Assembly: GCA_937894465.1 (NCBI GenBank)
Contig: CALCRE010000180.1
Span: forward strand, 1-33,625
Direction of reading: 5' to 3'
Source of the DNA: an uncultured Clostridia bacterium
GTDB lineage: Bacteria > Bacillota > Clostridia > JAAYHZ01
Length of the DNA: 33,625 bases
The position numbers and the translations under genes are program-made. Below the pieces are notes generated by a model. It saw nothing but the letters and a program-made list of their open reading frames with translations. It was not told the DNA's origin and did no database searches. Positions 24,767-32,329 of this stretch are shown piece by piece; position 1 is the first letter of the stretch; each line of letters opens with the position of its first letter.

Positions 24767-24795
24767 ATTATATGCTATATATTGTGTGTAGTCAA
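24767..24795 (-). promoter_or_regulatory. nrdD promoter
   Basis: On the minus strand, -35 TTGACT (24790-24795), a 17-base spacer and -10 TATAAT (24767-24772), near-consensus for the housekeeping sigma factor. NrdR box 1 fills the spacer. Confidence 0.88.
24772..24787. promoter_or_regulatory. NrdR box 1
   Basis: ATGCTATATATTGTGT matches the NrdR consensus acaCwAtATaTwGtgt at 14 of 16 positions. It lies between -35 and -10 of the nrdD promoter, so bound NrdR-(d)ATP would block RNA polymerase. Confidence 0.85.
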
Positions 24796-24803
24796 TAATA
24801 TTA

Positions 24804-24819
24804 ATACAACATTTAGTAT
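24804..24819. promoter_or_regulatory. NrdR box 2
   Basis: ATACAACATTTAGTAT matches the NrdR consensus at about 12 of 16 positions. It is separated from box 1 by exactly 16 bases (32 base pairs, or three helical turns, start to start), the spacing known for cooperative NrdR box pairs. Confidence 0.75.
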
Positions 24820-24931
24820 AACTTCGAAAAATAATTTAAAATACTTTTTACTTTTTTGTTTACTCCCACAGTTTGATATTAACAATTTTTTTAGGGGAAT
24901 TCAAGATAAAAAAGACCGATTCTTATGATTA

Positions 24932-24940
24932 TGATATAAT
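24932..24940 (+). promoter_or_regulatory. Extended -10 promoter of the Gfo/Idh/MocA gene
   Basis: TGATATAAT about 40 bases before the start codon; no good -35 at 16-18 bases. Confidence 0.5.
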
Positions 24941-24979
24941 TAAATAATCAAACAAATCGGTTTTTTTGGAGGTGTCTTG

Positions 24980-26044
24980 ATGAAAACCAAATCGAAGAGC
25001 GGAAATATCGGTTACGCAGTAGTAGGATTAGGTAGAGGTATGGATCATGTAAGGTGTGCAAGCCGTGCGGACCATTGTGACTTGCTTGCCGTATGTGATA
25101 TTAATCCGGAAGCCTTTCACAAACTTCAAGGGAAATATGATGCGGATACATATACCGACCTTGATGAAATGCTAAAAAGAGACGATATTGATATAGTAAG
25201 CATCTGTACTCCGAGTGGCACTCATTCCGACTTGGCATTAAAGGTAGCGGCAGCAGGGAAACACGCTTTAATGGAAAAGCCTTTTGACATTAACGTTAAA
25301 AAGATTGACAAAGCAGTGCAAGCTTTCGAGGAAAAGGGGTTGAAGCTAGGCTGTATTTTTCAAAACAGGTTGGCATCCGGAAATCAGAAGGCAAAACAGA
25401 TCATCGACAGTGGTGTTTTGGGAAAATTAATATTGACGGTTGCTCAGGTCAAATGGTACAGAACCCAAGATTATTATAATCTCAACGGCGGATGGAGAGG
25501 CACATGGGCTTTGGATGGCGGCGGTTCCTTGATGAACCAAGGCATTCACACAGTGGATTTGTTTCAATGGATGGCAGGACCGGTGACGTCGGTTTTCGCC
25601 TATACCGATGTGGAGGCTCATGATATAGAAACCGAAGATATATCCACAGCAGTTTTGAAAATGAAAAACGGTGCGAAAGCCATATTTATCAGCTCTACCG
25701 CAACTTATCCCGGTTTTGGAACCACGCTGGATATCCATGGTATCGACGGCGGTATTTGTATGAAAAACAACGATATCACGGAAATCAAATACAAAGGTGC
25801 AAAAGAAGAGGAAATAAACGACATCTTAAGAACATACGGTCCTGAAAAAGATATGGAATTCGCTGTAGCCGCAGATCCGTCAACCATCAACAGAGACACT
25901 ACCCATATTCAAGTAAAAGATATGATTGAGGCTGTTTTAGAGAACCGCGATCCCCTGATTAAAGGTTCCGAGGGACGACAGGCCGTTGAAATAGTGAATG
26001 CAATATACGAATCCGCCCGAACCGGTAAGGAAGTATTTCTATAA
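24980..26044 (+). CDS. Gfo/Idh/MocA-family NAD(P)-dependent oxidoreductase
   Basis: The 354-residue protein starts with a Rossmann fold: IGYAVVGLGRGMDHVRCA, a conserved Asp-containing strand end at AVCDINPE, and SICTPSGTHSDLALKVAAAG, followed by the catalytic-lysine motif MEKPFDIN near residue 97. The C-terminal alpha/beta domain contains GGWRGTWALDGGGSLMNQGI, then HTVDLFQWMAGP, with the Gly-rich segment and catalytic-type His. The family oxidises sugars, inositols or related polyols; this substrate is unknown. The ATG at 24980 is chosen over the TTG at 24977 because GGAGG (24968-24972) is then 7 bases away. It has its own promoter and a strong terminator, so it is a single-gene unit, divergent from nrdD. 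Confidence 0.94.
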   Translation: MKTKSKSGNIGYAVVGLGRGMDHVRCASRADHCDLLAVCDINPEAFHKLQGKYDADTYTDLDEMLKRDDIDIVSICTPSGTHSDLALKVAAAGKHALMEKPFDINVKKIDKAVQAFEEKGLKLGCIFQNRLASGNQKAKQIIDSGVLGKLILTVAQVKWYRTQDYYNLNGGWRGTWALDGGGSLMNQGIHTVDLFQWMAGPVTSVFAYTDVEAHDIETEDISTAVLKMKNGAKAIFISSTATYPGFGTTLDIHGIDGGICMKNNDITEIKYKGAKEEEINDILRTYGPEKDMEFAVAADPSTINRDTTHIQVKDMIEAVLENRDPLIKGSEGRQAVEIVNAIYESARTGKEVFL

Positions 26045-26081
26045 AGCTTCCTTATGAAATACTATTTTAATATTAATAAGT

Positions 26082-26122
26082 TCGGTATGCCGATATGTAT
26101 TACCAGGTATACCGACTTTTTT
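26082..26122 (+). terminator. Terminator of the Gfo/Idh/MocA gene
   Basis: TCGGTATGCC (26082-26091) pairs with GGTATACCGA (26106-26115), 10 base pairs including one G-U, with a 14-base loop and C then six T. Confidence 0.85.
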
Positions 26123-26207
26123 ATTCCTTAAGTCGATGATGTTGCTCATTTATCCGTGATTAGAAAAATGTTGGTTGGAAAAAATATACACGAGGAAGGT
26201 GATCTAT

Positions 26208-26585
26208 TTGAGTGGTACAAGATATGCAATGTTTAGCTTGTTGCTGTTACTGTTTATGAGAGGTGTCATGGGCATACGGTTTCCGGAACCCATAACAACC
26301 ATTATAGGTGTTGTTTTGGGTTCGCTTTTTCCAGACACCGATATCATAGGCAGTCCCGACTCCCTGTTTCCTGTTTTAAAAATATATAAACTTAACCGCT
26401 ATCTACACTCTATATTTTTCCTTCTTGTTTTTTTCTCAGTTGCTACCTTAATCCGCAAAAGCTTTGGTATCGGTTTTTTCGTCGGATATGGATTTCATTT
26501 GATCCTGGATAAAATAAAAGGCGAGCCTATGCTTTACCTTTGGTATCCATACCGTGTCAAACAAGATAATACTTCGGGTGATTGA
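26208..26585 (+). CDS. YdjM-like membrane protein (DUF457/metal-dependent hydrolase-like)
   Basis: The product of about 125 residues shows the YdjM/DUF457 layout: an N-terminal TRYAMFSLLLLLF membrane helix, VVLGSLFPDTDIIGSP with the acidic LPDxD-like motif, NRYLHSIFFLLVFFS with a conserved His, and FFVGYGFHLILDKIKGEP with the HLxLD motif. These His and Asp residues would bind a metal. Predicted inner-membrane protein with about four helices. Activity is unproven for the family. The TTG at 26208 is preferred over an in-frame TTG at 26175 because GAGGAAGGTGA sits directly upstream of it. It converges with the ZIP transporter gene, with three bases between the two reading frames. Confidence 0.78.
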   Translation: MSGTRYAMFSLLLLLFMRGVMGIRFPEPITTIIGVVLGSLFPDTDIIGSPDSLFPVLKIYKLNRYLHSIFFLLVFFSVATLIRKSFGIGFFVGYGFHLILDKIKGEPMLYLWYPYRVKQDNTSGD

Positions 26586-26588
26586 TGT

Positions 26589-27344
26589 CTATATGTAAAA
26601 ATCCAGTAACAGCATAACTGCAAATCCCGCAAGCAAAGAATAAGTAGCAAGTCGTTCATGTCCATGGTTATGAGTTTCAGGAATCATCTCGTCACTGATG
26701 ACATAAAGCATGGTCCCTCCTGCAAAAGCCAATGCGAAGGGTAAAACGGTTGTTGTAATCGACACGGCCCAAAACCCTAGAAAAGTTCCGATTACTTCAA
26801 CCAAACCGGTGAGAGCCGCAATGCTAAAAGCCTTTCCCCTGCTTAATCCGGCTGACAGTAACGGTGATATGATTATCATTCCTTCCGGTATGTTCTGCAA
26901 TGCAATTCCTGTTGCAACGGTAATGGCACCTGATATATCACCGGTTCCGAAGCTGACACCGGCTGCCAAACCTTCGGGGAAGTTATGGATTGCAATTGCG
27001 AAAACAAATAGCATGGTCTTATTCAATGCTTTCATATCACCTGCATGCTTTTCCGTATCAATACCCGCCAAGTTATGTAAATGTGGGACGAACCGGTCTG
27101 CGAGATTCAAAAACAACGCGCCGGCTAAAATTCCCGCAACAGTCATCCACACTCCGTGATCTCCACCGAATTCTAATGAGGGTTGGATCAAGCCGAAGGC
27201 TGCAGCAGTCAACATCACCCCGGCGGCAAAACCCAGTATGCCGTCATTGTATTTATGTGGTATCTTTTGAAAGAACGAACCGACGATGGCTCCGATTACC
27301 GTGGCACCGCCGACACCTAACGCTGTTATTAAAACTAAGTACAT
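26589..27344 (-). CDS. ZIP-family metal transporter
   Basis: The 251-residue integral membrane protein has about eight hydrophobic helices. It shows the two ZIP hallmark motifs, HNFPEG (residues 120-125) in helix 4 and QNIPEG (150-155) in helix 5, which form the binuclear metal site. A His/Asp-rich loop (VPHLHNLAGIDTEKHAGD) lies between helices 3 and 4. Such proteins import zinc or other divalent metals; ZupT and GufA types are the closest bacterial kinds. The start codon has no clear Shine-Dalgarno, and the region upstream is the remnant of an IS607-type element. The native promoter may therefore have been disturbed, which is inference. It converges with the YdjM-like gene. Confidence 0.92.
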   Translation of the reverse strand: MYLVLITALGVGGATVIGAIVGSFFQKIPHKYNDGILGFAAGVMLTAAAFGLIQPSLEFGGDHGVWMTVAGILAGALFLNLADRFVPHLHNLAGIDTEKHAGDMKALNKTMLFVFAIAIHNFPEGLAAGVSFGTGDISGAITVATGIALQNIPEGMIIISPLLSAGLSRGKAFSIAALTGLVEVIGTFLGFWAVSITTTVLPFALAFAGGTMLYVISDEMIPETHNHGHERLATYSLLAGFAVMLLLDFYI

Positions 27345-27389
27345 AAATCCGTTATTTAAAACCTACTAAAACCTGTTAATATCAGATCT

Positions 27390-27530
27390 TTTGTTTAACT
27401 CCCTGTTCAAAGAGCCCAATTCCGGGCGTAAATTCCCCTTCAACTCAGGGTACATATATACGCTTGCCTTACGATGCAATTTTCGTACATTCTGCTGTTC
27501 GCCAGATTAATACCGGTCAGAAAGTTTTAA
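27390..27530 (-). ncRNA. Possible omega/reRNA remnant at the right end of the IS607 element
   Basis: In TnpB-encoding elements the guide RNA overlaps the tnpB 3' end and the right end of the element. This stretch lies there and, on the minus strand, can form CCCT/AGGG around GAGTTGA and GCCC/GGGC around GGAATT. It ends in GAACAGGGAGTTAAAC, which resembles the 3' part of some such RNAs from memory. Only position and small hairpins support the call. Confidence 0.3.
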
Positions 27531-27596
27531 ATCCTTCTTTATTCTGCCGCATTATGAACATAGTTTTTATGAAGGGAAGAACCCGATCTGAAACCC

Positions 27597-28100
27597 TTAA
27601 TTCAATGTTATTCCATTTGGCTTTATAGGTCTCAGTATTCGTCTGAATTCATAGAAGATCTGCTGTGCTATGCTTTTGGCTAAATGTTTGTTTTTCATAA
27701 TTCCACTCACGTAAATATCCTCTTTCGTTATAATGTTATTTAACCTGTCCCGAACAGCTTGTATTTCATATTCTAACTTTCTGATATTATTCGTTTTAAT
27801 AAGCTTATAACGGTTTTCACCGTCCTTTCCTTTAACTTCTATTTTGTTTATTTCATATTTCCTACTAACTTGTTTTTGCAGTCTTATAAACTTCTTTTTA
27901 AGCTTTTTAACAGTTGCAGTTTTTTTAATGTTCTTGTATATGCTACCATCGCTACATACTGCAAAACCCTTTATTCCCAAGTCGATACCTATCCCTTGGT
28001 TTTCGGGTATGAAATAATCGTTGAGGGTATAGGCGTATTTTATATGTTCTTTGTATGTAACCTTTCGGTATCTTGGTTTTCCCCATCCTCCAACAACTTC
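27597..28100 (-). pseudogene. IS607-type TnpB, truncated at both ends and internally deleted
   Basis: An open frame of about 167 codons without a proper start. It includes GIGIDLGIKGFAVCSDGSIY, the RuvC-I region with its catalytic Asp, then the KLKKKFIRLQKQVSRKYE helix. ITKEDIYVSGIMKNKHLAKS follows, the RuvC-II-like region, then IFYEFRRIL. TnpB is normally 370-400 residues. Here the N-terminal RNA-binding part is missing, the segment just before RuvC-II is shortened, and the zinc finger plus RuvC-III are gone, the frame ending PIKPNGITLN. It cannot be a working RNA-guided nuclease. The frame overlaps the 3' end of tnpA. The first in-frame start codon is a TTG at 27980. Confidence 0.8.
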
Positions 28101-28687
28101 TTAATCATTTTCTTAGCCTTGTCGGCTCTTTTGCCTTGCATCCTACAACTAAATACAGTTACTATCTGAATCAAATCCTCAACTAACTCCTGTTCTTCTG
28201 CTTTTTCTGTATTGTCTATGACCTCTATCATTGTTCCGTACTTATTGCATAGATTCTCAATAAGTTCATATCCAAATCTTAATAACCGATCCTTATATAA
28301 AACAACAATCTTTTCAACCTCTCCGTTGGTTATCATATCGATTAGTTGATTTAGTCCTTTTTTATTATAGTCAATGCCACTACCAATATCGGATATGATC
28401 TCAAAAGAATAACCTTTGGCAATCATATAAGTCCTTACATTTTCAATCTGACGTTCCAAATCGTCTTTCTGTTTGTTGCTTGACACCCTGCAATACCCGA
28501 TTATTTTATTCACTTTTTTAATTAGTGGCATGTGCAAAACTTGATTAACTTGTTGTTCAGAGTAATAACGATGTCCTCCTTCTGTTACATGATGTGGTTT
28601 TAATTTTCCTTCACTATCCCAAAGCCTTATAGTCTGAATACTTTTACCTACCAGCTTTGAAAACGGACCTATACTATAATATTTCAT
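28040..28687 (-). CDS. IS607-family transposase TnpA (MerR-type HTH plus serine recombinase)
   Basis: The product of about 215 residues is full length for IS607 TnpA. Residues 1-55 are a MerR-like winged helix (IGPFSKLVGKSIQTIRLWDS, HVTEGGHRYYSEQQV). The recombinase domain follows: KIIGYCRVSSNKQKDDLERQ with the nucleophilic Ser in RVSS (about 69), DIGSGIDYNKKGLNQLIDMI, and VVLYKDRLLRFGYELIENL. It joins DNA through a covalent serine intermediate and has little target specificity. The ATG at 28687 is chosen over the GTG at 28696 because AAGGAG then lies 8 bases upstream. The gene appears intact, while its partner tnpB is not. A TGATATAAT promoter lies close upstream. Confidence 0.9.
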   Translation of the reverse strand: MKYYSIGPFSKLVGKSIQTIRLWDSEGKLKPHHVTEGGHRYYSEQQVNQVLHMPLIKKVNKIIGYCRVSSNKQKDDLERQIENVRTYMIAKGYSFEIISDIGSGIDYNKKGLNQLIDMITNGEVEKIVVLYKDRLLRFGYELIENLCNKYGTMIEVIDNTEKAEEQELVEDLIQIVTVFSCRMQGKRADKAKKMIKKLLEDGENQDTERLHTKNI

Positions 28688-28711
28688 CCTAATCACTCCT
28701 TGTATAGGAAT

Positions 28712-28720
28712 ATTATATCA
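28712..28720 (-). promoter_or_regulatory. Extended -10 promoter of tnpA
   Basis: TGATATAAT on the minus strand with TTTATA 17 bases upstream of the TATAAT, only about 25 bases before the tnpA start codon. Confidence 0.5.
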
Positions 28721-28816
28721 TGCTTACTATCGAATATAAATGTTTTGTTTTATTTTAGTAGATATATTCTAGCTATTGCCACCACCCTATCGATTATATA
28801 GATATAAAAATCGGTA

Positions 28817-29410
28817 TTACGGTTTTAGAATTCCCCTCTCAACCGCTGAATCCACCACTTGCAACACATATTCCCACAACTTAGGCGTCGTGTTTTTTAA
28901 CGGAGAATTCCTTTGCAACACCTTTTTTGAATCGACACCCTCCCTATTCCAAGTGTGTCCGTTCGTATTGTTATTCAATATCAACGGTTGGAATCGGTCC
29001 AAGCATGCGGCAAATTGTGCTTCCTTTGTTTTCATGTCCTCAAACTCCCTCCATAGATCCCAAAGAAGGCTAGACTGATCTTCCGGCAAGATGTTGAACA
29101 GTCGTTCAGCTGCCTGCTTCTCCCGCTCTTCCTTATCCCGGTACCCTACTTCATCATAACAGAATGTATCCCCGGCATCGATTTCCACAATGTCATGAAT
29201 GAGAACCATTTTCATGACCTTTAAAACATCTAAGTTCTGTTCTTCCATATATTCGGCAAAAAGGAATGCCATCACCGCCAAATGCCATGAGTGCTCGGCA
29301 TCATTCTCTTTACGATCATCATAAATCACTCTATTTTGCCTGGTTATATTTTTTATTTTGTCAATTTCCTCTATAAACCTAATCTGTTTTTCCAAACGTT
29401 CCTTTTCCAT
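28817..29410 (-). CDS. HD-domain phosphohydrolase (HDDC2/YfbR-like)
   Basis: The product of about 197 residues carries an HD metal-dependent phosphohydrolase domain. RKENDAEHSWHLAVMAFLFA supplies His40, VLIHDIVEIDAGDT supplies His72-Asp73, and a further Asp lies in ACLDRFQPLI. The ENDAEHSWH text is typical of the HDDC2/YfbR group, whose members act as 5'-deoxynucleotidases; the actual substrate is not shown by sequence. The start at 29410 is preferred over an ATG three codons earlier because GGAAGG then lies about 9 bases upstream. It is divergent from the ABC transporter and has its own promoter. Confidence 0.88.
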   Translation of the reverse strand: MEKERLEKQIRFIEEIDKIKNITRQNRVIYDDRKENDAEHSWHLAVMAFLFAEYMEEQNLDVLKVMKMVLIHDIVEIDAGDTFCYDEVGYRDKEEREKQAAERLFNILPEDQSSLLWDLWREFEDMKTKEAQFAACLDRFQPLILNNNTNGHTWNREGVDSKKVLQRNSPLKNTTPKLWEYVLQVVDSAVERGILKP

Positions 29411-29452
29411 TCCACCCATCCTTCCGATGACTTATTTCTAAATCTTTCTATT

Positions 29453-29480
29453 ATTATACTATCCTTTTGTTTAAAATCAA
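29453..29480 (-). promoter_or_regulatory. Promoter of the HD-domain gene
   Basis: On the minus strand, -35 TTGATT (29475-29480), a 16-base spacer and -10 TATAAT (29453-29458). Confidence 0.65.
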
Positions 29481-29545
29481 ACTGGAGAATCTATTTTAAA
29501 AACTTGAGGAAATTCTTGAAAAAATTTTCTTCTGTTAATATTGTG

Positions 29546-29575
29546 TTTACATTTGTAATTTATAATATATATAAT
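29546..29575 (+). promoter_or_regulatory. Promoter of the MacB/FtsX-type ABC transporter
   Basis: -35 TTTACA (29546-29551), an 18-base spacer and -10 TATAAT (29570-29575). A second TATAAT at 29561 lacks a -35. Confidence 0.6.
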
Positions 29576-29632
29576 TACTTACAAACAAAAGTGACACACT
29601 TGATCTCCTGTTTAAATGAAAGGAAATAAAAT

Positions 29633-31996
29633 ATGCTACAATTAGTAGGAATAACAAAAAGTTATACCACCGGTGACTTTACACAAGTCGCATTGGATGA
29701 CGTTACATTAAATTTCAGAAGAAATGAATTTGTCGCCATACTAGGGCAAAGCGGATCCGGTAAAACCACCTTTTTAAATGCCATAGGAGGGCTTGACCGT
29801 TACGATAAAGGCAATCTGATTATCAACGGAAAATCCACCAAGCAATTCACCGACTCCGAATGGGACGCTTATCGAAACAATAGTGTGGGATTTATCTTTC
29901 AAAGCTATAACCTCATCCATCACTTGTCTGTCGTTGACAATATAGAATTGGGAATGACATTAAGCGGTGTTTCTGCTGAAGAAAGACGCAAAAAAGCATT
30001 GGATGTACTGGATAAGGTGGGTCTGAAAGAACATAAAAACAAAAAACCCAACCAATTGTCCGGAGGACAAATGCAAAGGGTGGCTATTGCACGTGCTTTG
30101 GCCAACAATCCGGACATTATTTTAGCCGACGAACCAACCGGTGCCTTAGACACCAAAACCAGTACACAAATCTTGGATTTGATCAAGGAAATCGCCAGTG
30201 ACAAGCTGGTAATTATGGTGACCCATAATGCGGAGTTGGCCGGTAGGTATGCCGATCGCATCATACGCTTTGAAGACGGTAAAGTCATCGATGATACCAA
30301 TCCTTATGAGCATACACTCGAAGACAGCAAATATGCATTACAAAAAACCGGGATGAGTTTTCCCACCGCGTTAAAAATATCCGGTAAGAATATTTCCACA
30401 AAAAAGTGGAGAACCGCTTTGACTGCATTTGCTTCTAGTATCGGCATCATCGGTATAGCACTGATTCTAAGCTTATCATCCGGTTTCCAAATCAAAATCG
30501 AAGAGTATCAGCAAACGGCATTATCGGAATTTCCAGTCATGATCTCACAAACCTCCATGGATATGGATTCGGAAACCATGAGGAAAATGCGAGGCGATAT
30601 GATCGAATCCATGAAAGGTGAAAAGAATCCATTGGACGTTCAAGAGATATATCCTTATGATGTTTCCAAGAACAGAGTGGTTCATACCAACATATTCTCT
30701 GATGAATACATGGAATACATCAACAATATCGATCCTGCAATCTGTAATGGTATCGGTTACACCAGGATGGTAGGAATGAATCTTCTCCGTCGCATCGACG
30801 GTAAAACATCTCCTGTATCATTTGCCGTCGGATTCAACTCCGGCAATAGGATGAACGCATCCACCGGGAGCACCGGTATGGACGGTATGGGGTTGACTTC
30901 CTACCCTGTTAAAGTCGGCGAAGAAACCGAATCTTTTCTAGAAAAAAATTATGATTTGCTAGCCGGTGCTTACCCGAAAGACTCTACAGATCTTGTTCTG
31001 GTCGTGGATGAAAAAAATCGCATTAATAACAGGGTATTGGAGGATCTCGGATTTTCGACAGAGAACATCGAAAGCATTCCTTTTGATGATATTGTCGATA
31101 CAAAATTCATACTGATTACCAATGATCGGTATTATGCCAAAACAAAAATTGGTAATTTCATGCCCGGAACCGATTTTGAGTCCATGATCAATGCAGAAGA
31201 CTCCATTCCATTGACATTGACCGGTATTTTACGATTGAAACCTGATGTTGATATAGGGTTGTTGGGATATGGTATTGTATACAGTGACGACTTGATTCAC
31301 ATGATCGTAGATCGGGAAAAAGATTCGGAGATTGTCAAGGCACAGTTGGAAGCCGATCATAATGTTATCACCATGGAAAAGATAGAAAACAACGCTAAGA
31401 AGCGTTTAATCACCTATTTAGGCGGAGATGCGGCTCCCTCCATGGTGTATATCTATCCTCACAATTTTGAAACCAAAAATGCCGTTTTGGAATATTTGGA
31501 CGCCTACAACTCAGATAAAGAAGATGATCAAATGGTTCTATATTCTGATTTAGCCGGAACCATCACCGAGATGACAGAGGGAATCATGAATGCCATTACA
31601 TTGGTGTTGATAGCATTTGCCGCCATCTCCCTTGTGGTATCTTTGATTATGATCGGTATCATCACATATATTTCTGTTTTGGAGAGAACAAAAGAAATCG
31701 GTGTGTTACGTGCATTAGGCGCACGGAAAAAGGATATCACCCGAGTGTTCAATGCGGAAACATTCATCATCGGCACTTTCTCCGGTTTACTAGGAATCGG
31801 CATCACTTATTTGTTAAATATTCCGATCAACATGATTATTGTTAAATTAACGGATCTTGCCAATGTAGCACGCCTTCATCCCCTACACGCACTTTTGCTT
31901 GTCATAATCAGTGTTTCGCTGACGTTGTTAGGCGGATTCATTCCTGCTAAGATGGCTGCTAACAAAGATCCCGTTGAAGCTTTAAGATCTGAATAG
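29633..31996 (+). CDS. ABC transporter, fused ATP-binding and MacB/FtsX-type permease
   Basis: The 787-residue protein is a type VII (MacB-fold) ABC protein with ATPase and permease in one chain. The N-terminal 230 residues hold Walker A GQSGSGKT, signature LSGGQMQRVAIARAL and Walker B IILADEPTGALD. A membrane helix follows at about 255-285 (WRTALTAFASSIGIIGIALI), then an extracytoplasmic domain of about 370 residues, then the FtsX core with three helices (about 655-780) and the motif ERTKEIGVLRALGARKKDI. Such proteins act as dimers that drive peptide, antibiotic or lipoprotein processes by mechanotransmission. No accessory MacA-like, histidine kinase or peptide gene is adjacent, so the substrate is open. 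AAAGGA lies 8 bases before the ATG. Confidence 0.93.
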   Translation: MLQLVGITKSYTTGDFTQVALDDVTLNFRRNEFVAILGQSGSGKTTFLNAIGGLDRYDKGNLIINGKSTKQFTDSEWDAYRNNSVGFIFQSYNLIHHLSVVDNIELGMTLSGVSAEERRKKALDVLDKVGLKEHKNKKPNQLSGGQMQRVAIARALANNPDIILADEPTGALDTKTSTQILDLIKEIASDKLVIMVTHNAELAGRYADRIIRFEDGKVIDDTNPYEHTLEDSKYALQKTGMSFPTALKISGKNISTKKWRTALTAFASSIGIIGIALILSLSSGFQIKIEEYQQTALSEFPVMISQTSMDMDSETMRKMRGDMIESMKGEKNPLDVQEIYPYDVSKNRVVHTNIFSDEYMEYINNIDPAICNGIGYTRMVGMNLLRRIDGKTSPVSFAVGFNSGNRMNASTGSTGMDGMGLTSYPVKVGEETESFLEKNYDLLAGAYPKDSTDLVLVVDEKNRINNRVLEDLGFSTENIESIPFDDIVDTKFILITNDRYYAKTKIGNFMPGTDFESMINAEDSIPLTLTGILRLKPDVDIGLLGYGIVYSDDLIHMIVDREKDSEIVKAQLEADHNVITMEKIENNAKKRLITYLGGDAAPSMVYIYPHNFETKNAVLEYLDAYNSDKEDDQMVLYSDLAGTITEMTEGIMNAITLVLIAFAAISLVVSLIMIGIITYISVLERTKEIGVLRALGARKKDITRVFNAETFIIGTFSGLLGIGITYLLNIPINMIIVKLTDLANVARLHPLHALLLVIISVSLTLLGGFIPAKMAANKDPVEALRSE

Positions 31997-32251
31997 TTGA
32001 TAAGGAGGTTATGTTTTGCGAAATGTACTTACTGTGATCAAGAAATGAAAGCCGGTGTCATTGAGAGTCCGTATGAAATCAATTGGAAACCGAAAAAAGC
32101 AAAATTATTTGGCGCTGCAGAATTCCATAAAGATGCTGTTGTTCTGTCCGAACACTCCTTTTTAAAAGGATCAGCTGTATTAGCTTACTGTTGTGACTCT
32201 TGTAAAAAGATCATCATAAATTATTGCAATGAGAGCTCAAAGAGAGTTTGA
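31997..32251 (+). CDS. Small cysteine-motif protein (DUF6487-like), probable frameshift at the start
   Basis: About 80 residues with two CxxC-type pairs, KCTYCDQEM near the N-terminus and YCCDSCKKIIINY near the end. These probably bind zinc as in the PF20097/DUF6487 group, which reads MxKCPYCGxEMxxG at its start. The frame opens with TTG at 31997, directly after the ABC stop, but that codon has no ribosome site. A perfect AAGGAGG (32002-32008) lies inside the frame and points 7 bases on to a TTG at 32016 in another frame. Adding one A to the GAAAT run at 32020-32023 would give TTG CGA AAA TGT, that is M-R-K-C, the family start. So a one-base deletion or read error is likely. Confidence 0.65.
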   Translation: MIRRLCFAKCTYCDQEMKAGVIESPYEINWKPKKAKLFGAAEFHKDAVVLSEHSFLKGSAVLAYCCDSCKKIIINYCNESSKRV

Positions 32252-32288
32252 AGGAAAAGTATAACTGAAAAATTATTTAATTAATAAA

Positions 32289-32314
32289 GGGAAGTCCGGC
32301 GACTTCCCTCTTTT
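32289..32314 (+). terminator. Terminator after the small cysteine-motif gene
   Basis: GGGAAGTC (32289-32296), a CGGC loop, GACTTCCC (32301-32308), then TCTTTT. The reverse direction gives TTTATTAA after the stem, so it may also serve the converging ligase gene. Confidence 0.88.
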
Positions 32315-32329
32315 ATACTTATATTGACA

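Larger units (their letters stand above)
27370..28760 (-). mobile_element. Decayed IS607-family element (approximate bounds)
   Basis: It contains an intact serine-recombinase tnpA, a deleted tnpB on the same strand, and a structured non-coding stretch beyond tnpB, in the order typical of IS607. IS607 elements have no terminal inverted repeats and make no target duplication, so the edges cannot be fixed by eye. The stated bounds are the flanking intergenic limits as judged. The segment is AT-richer than its neighbours. Confidence 0.7.

Noticed and set aside
32011..32034. ATG at 32011 as start of a short peptide (MFCEMYLL)
   Set aside because: It stops after eight codons and is only two bases from the ribosome site; the frameshift explanation fits better.
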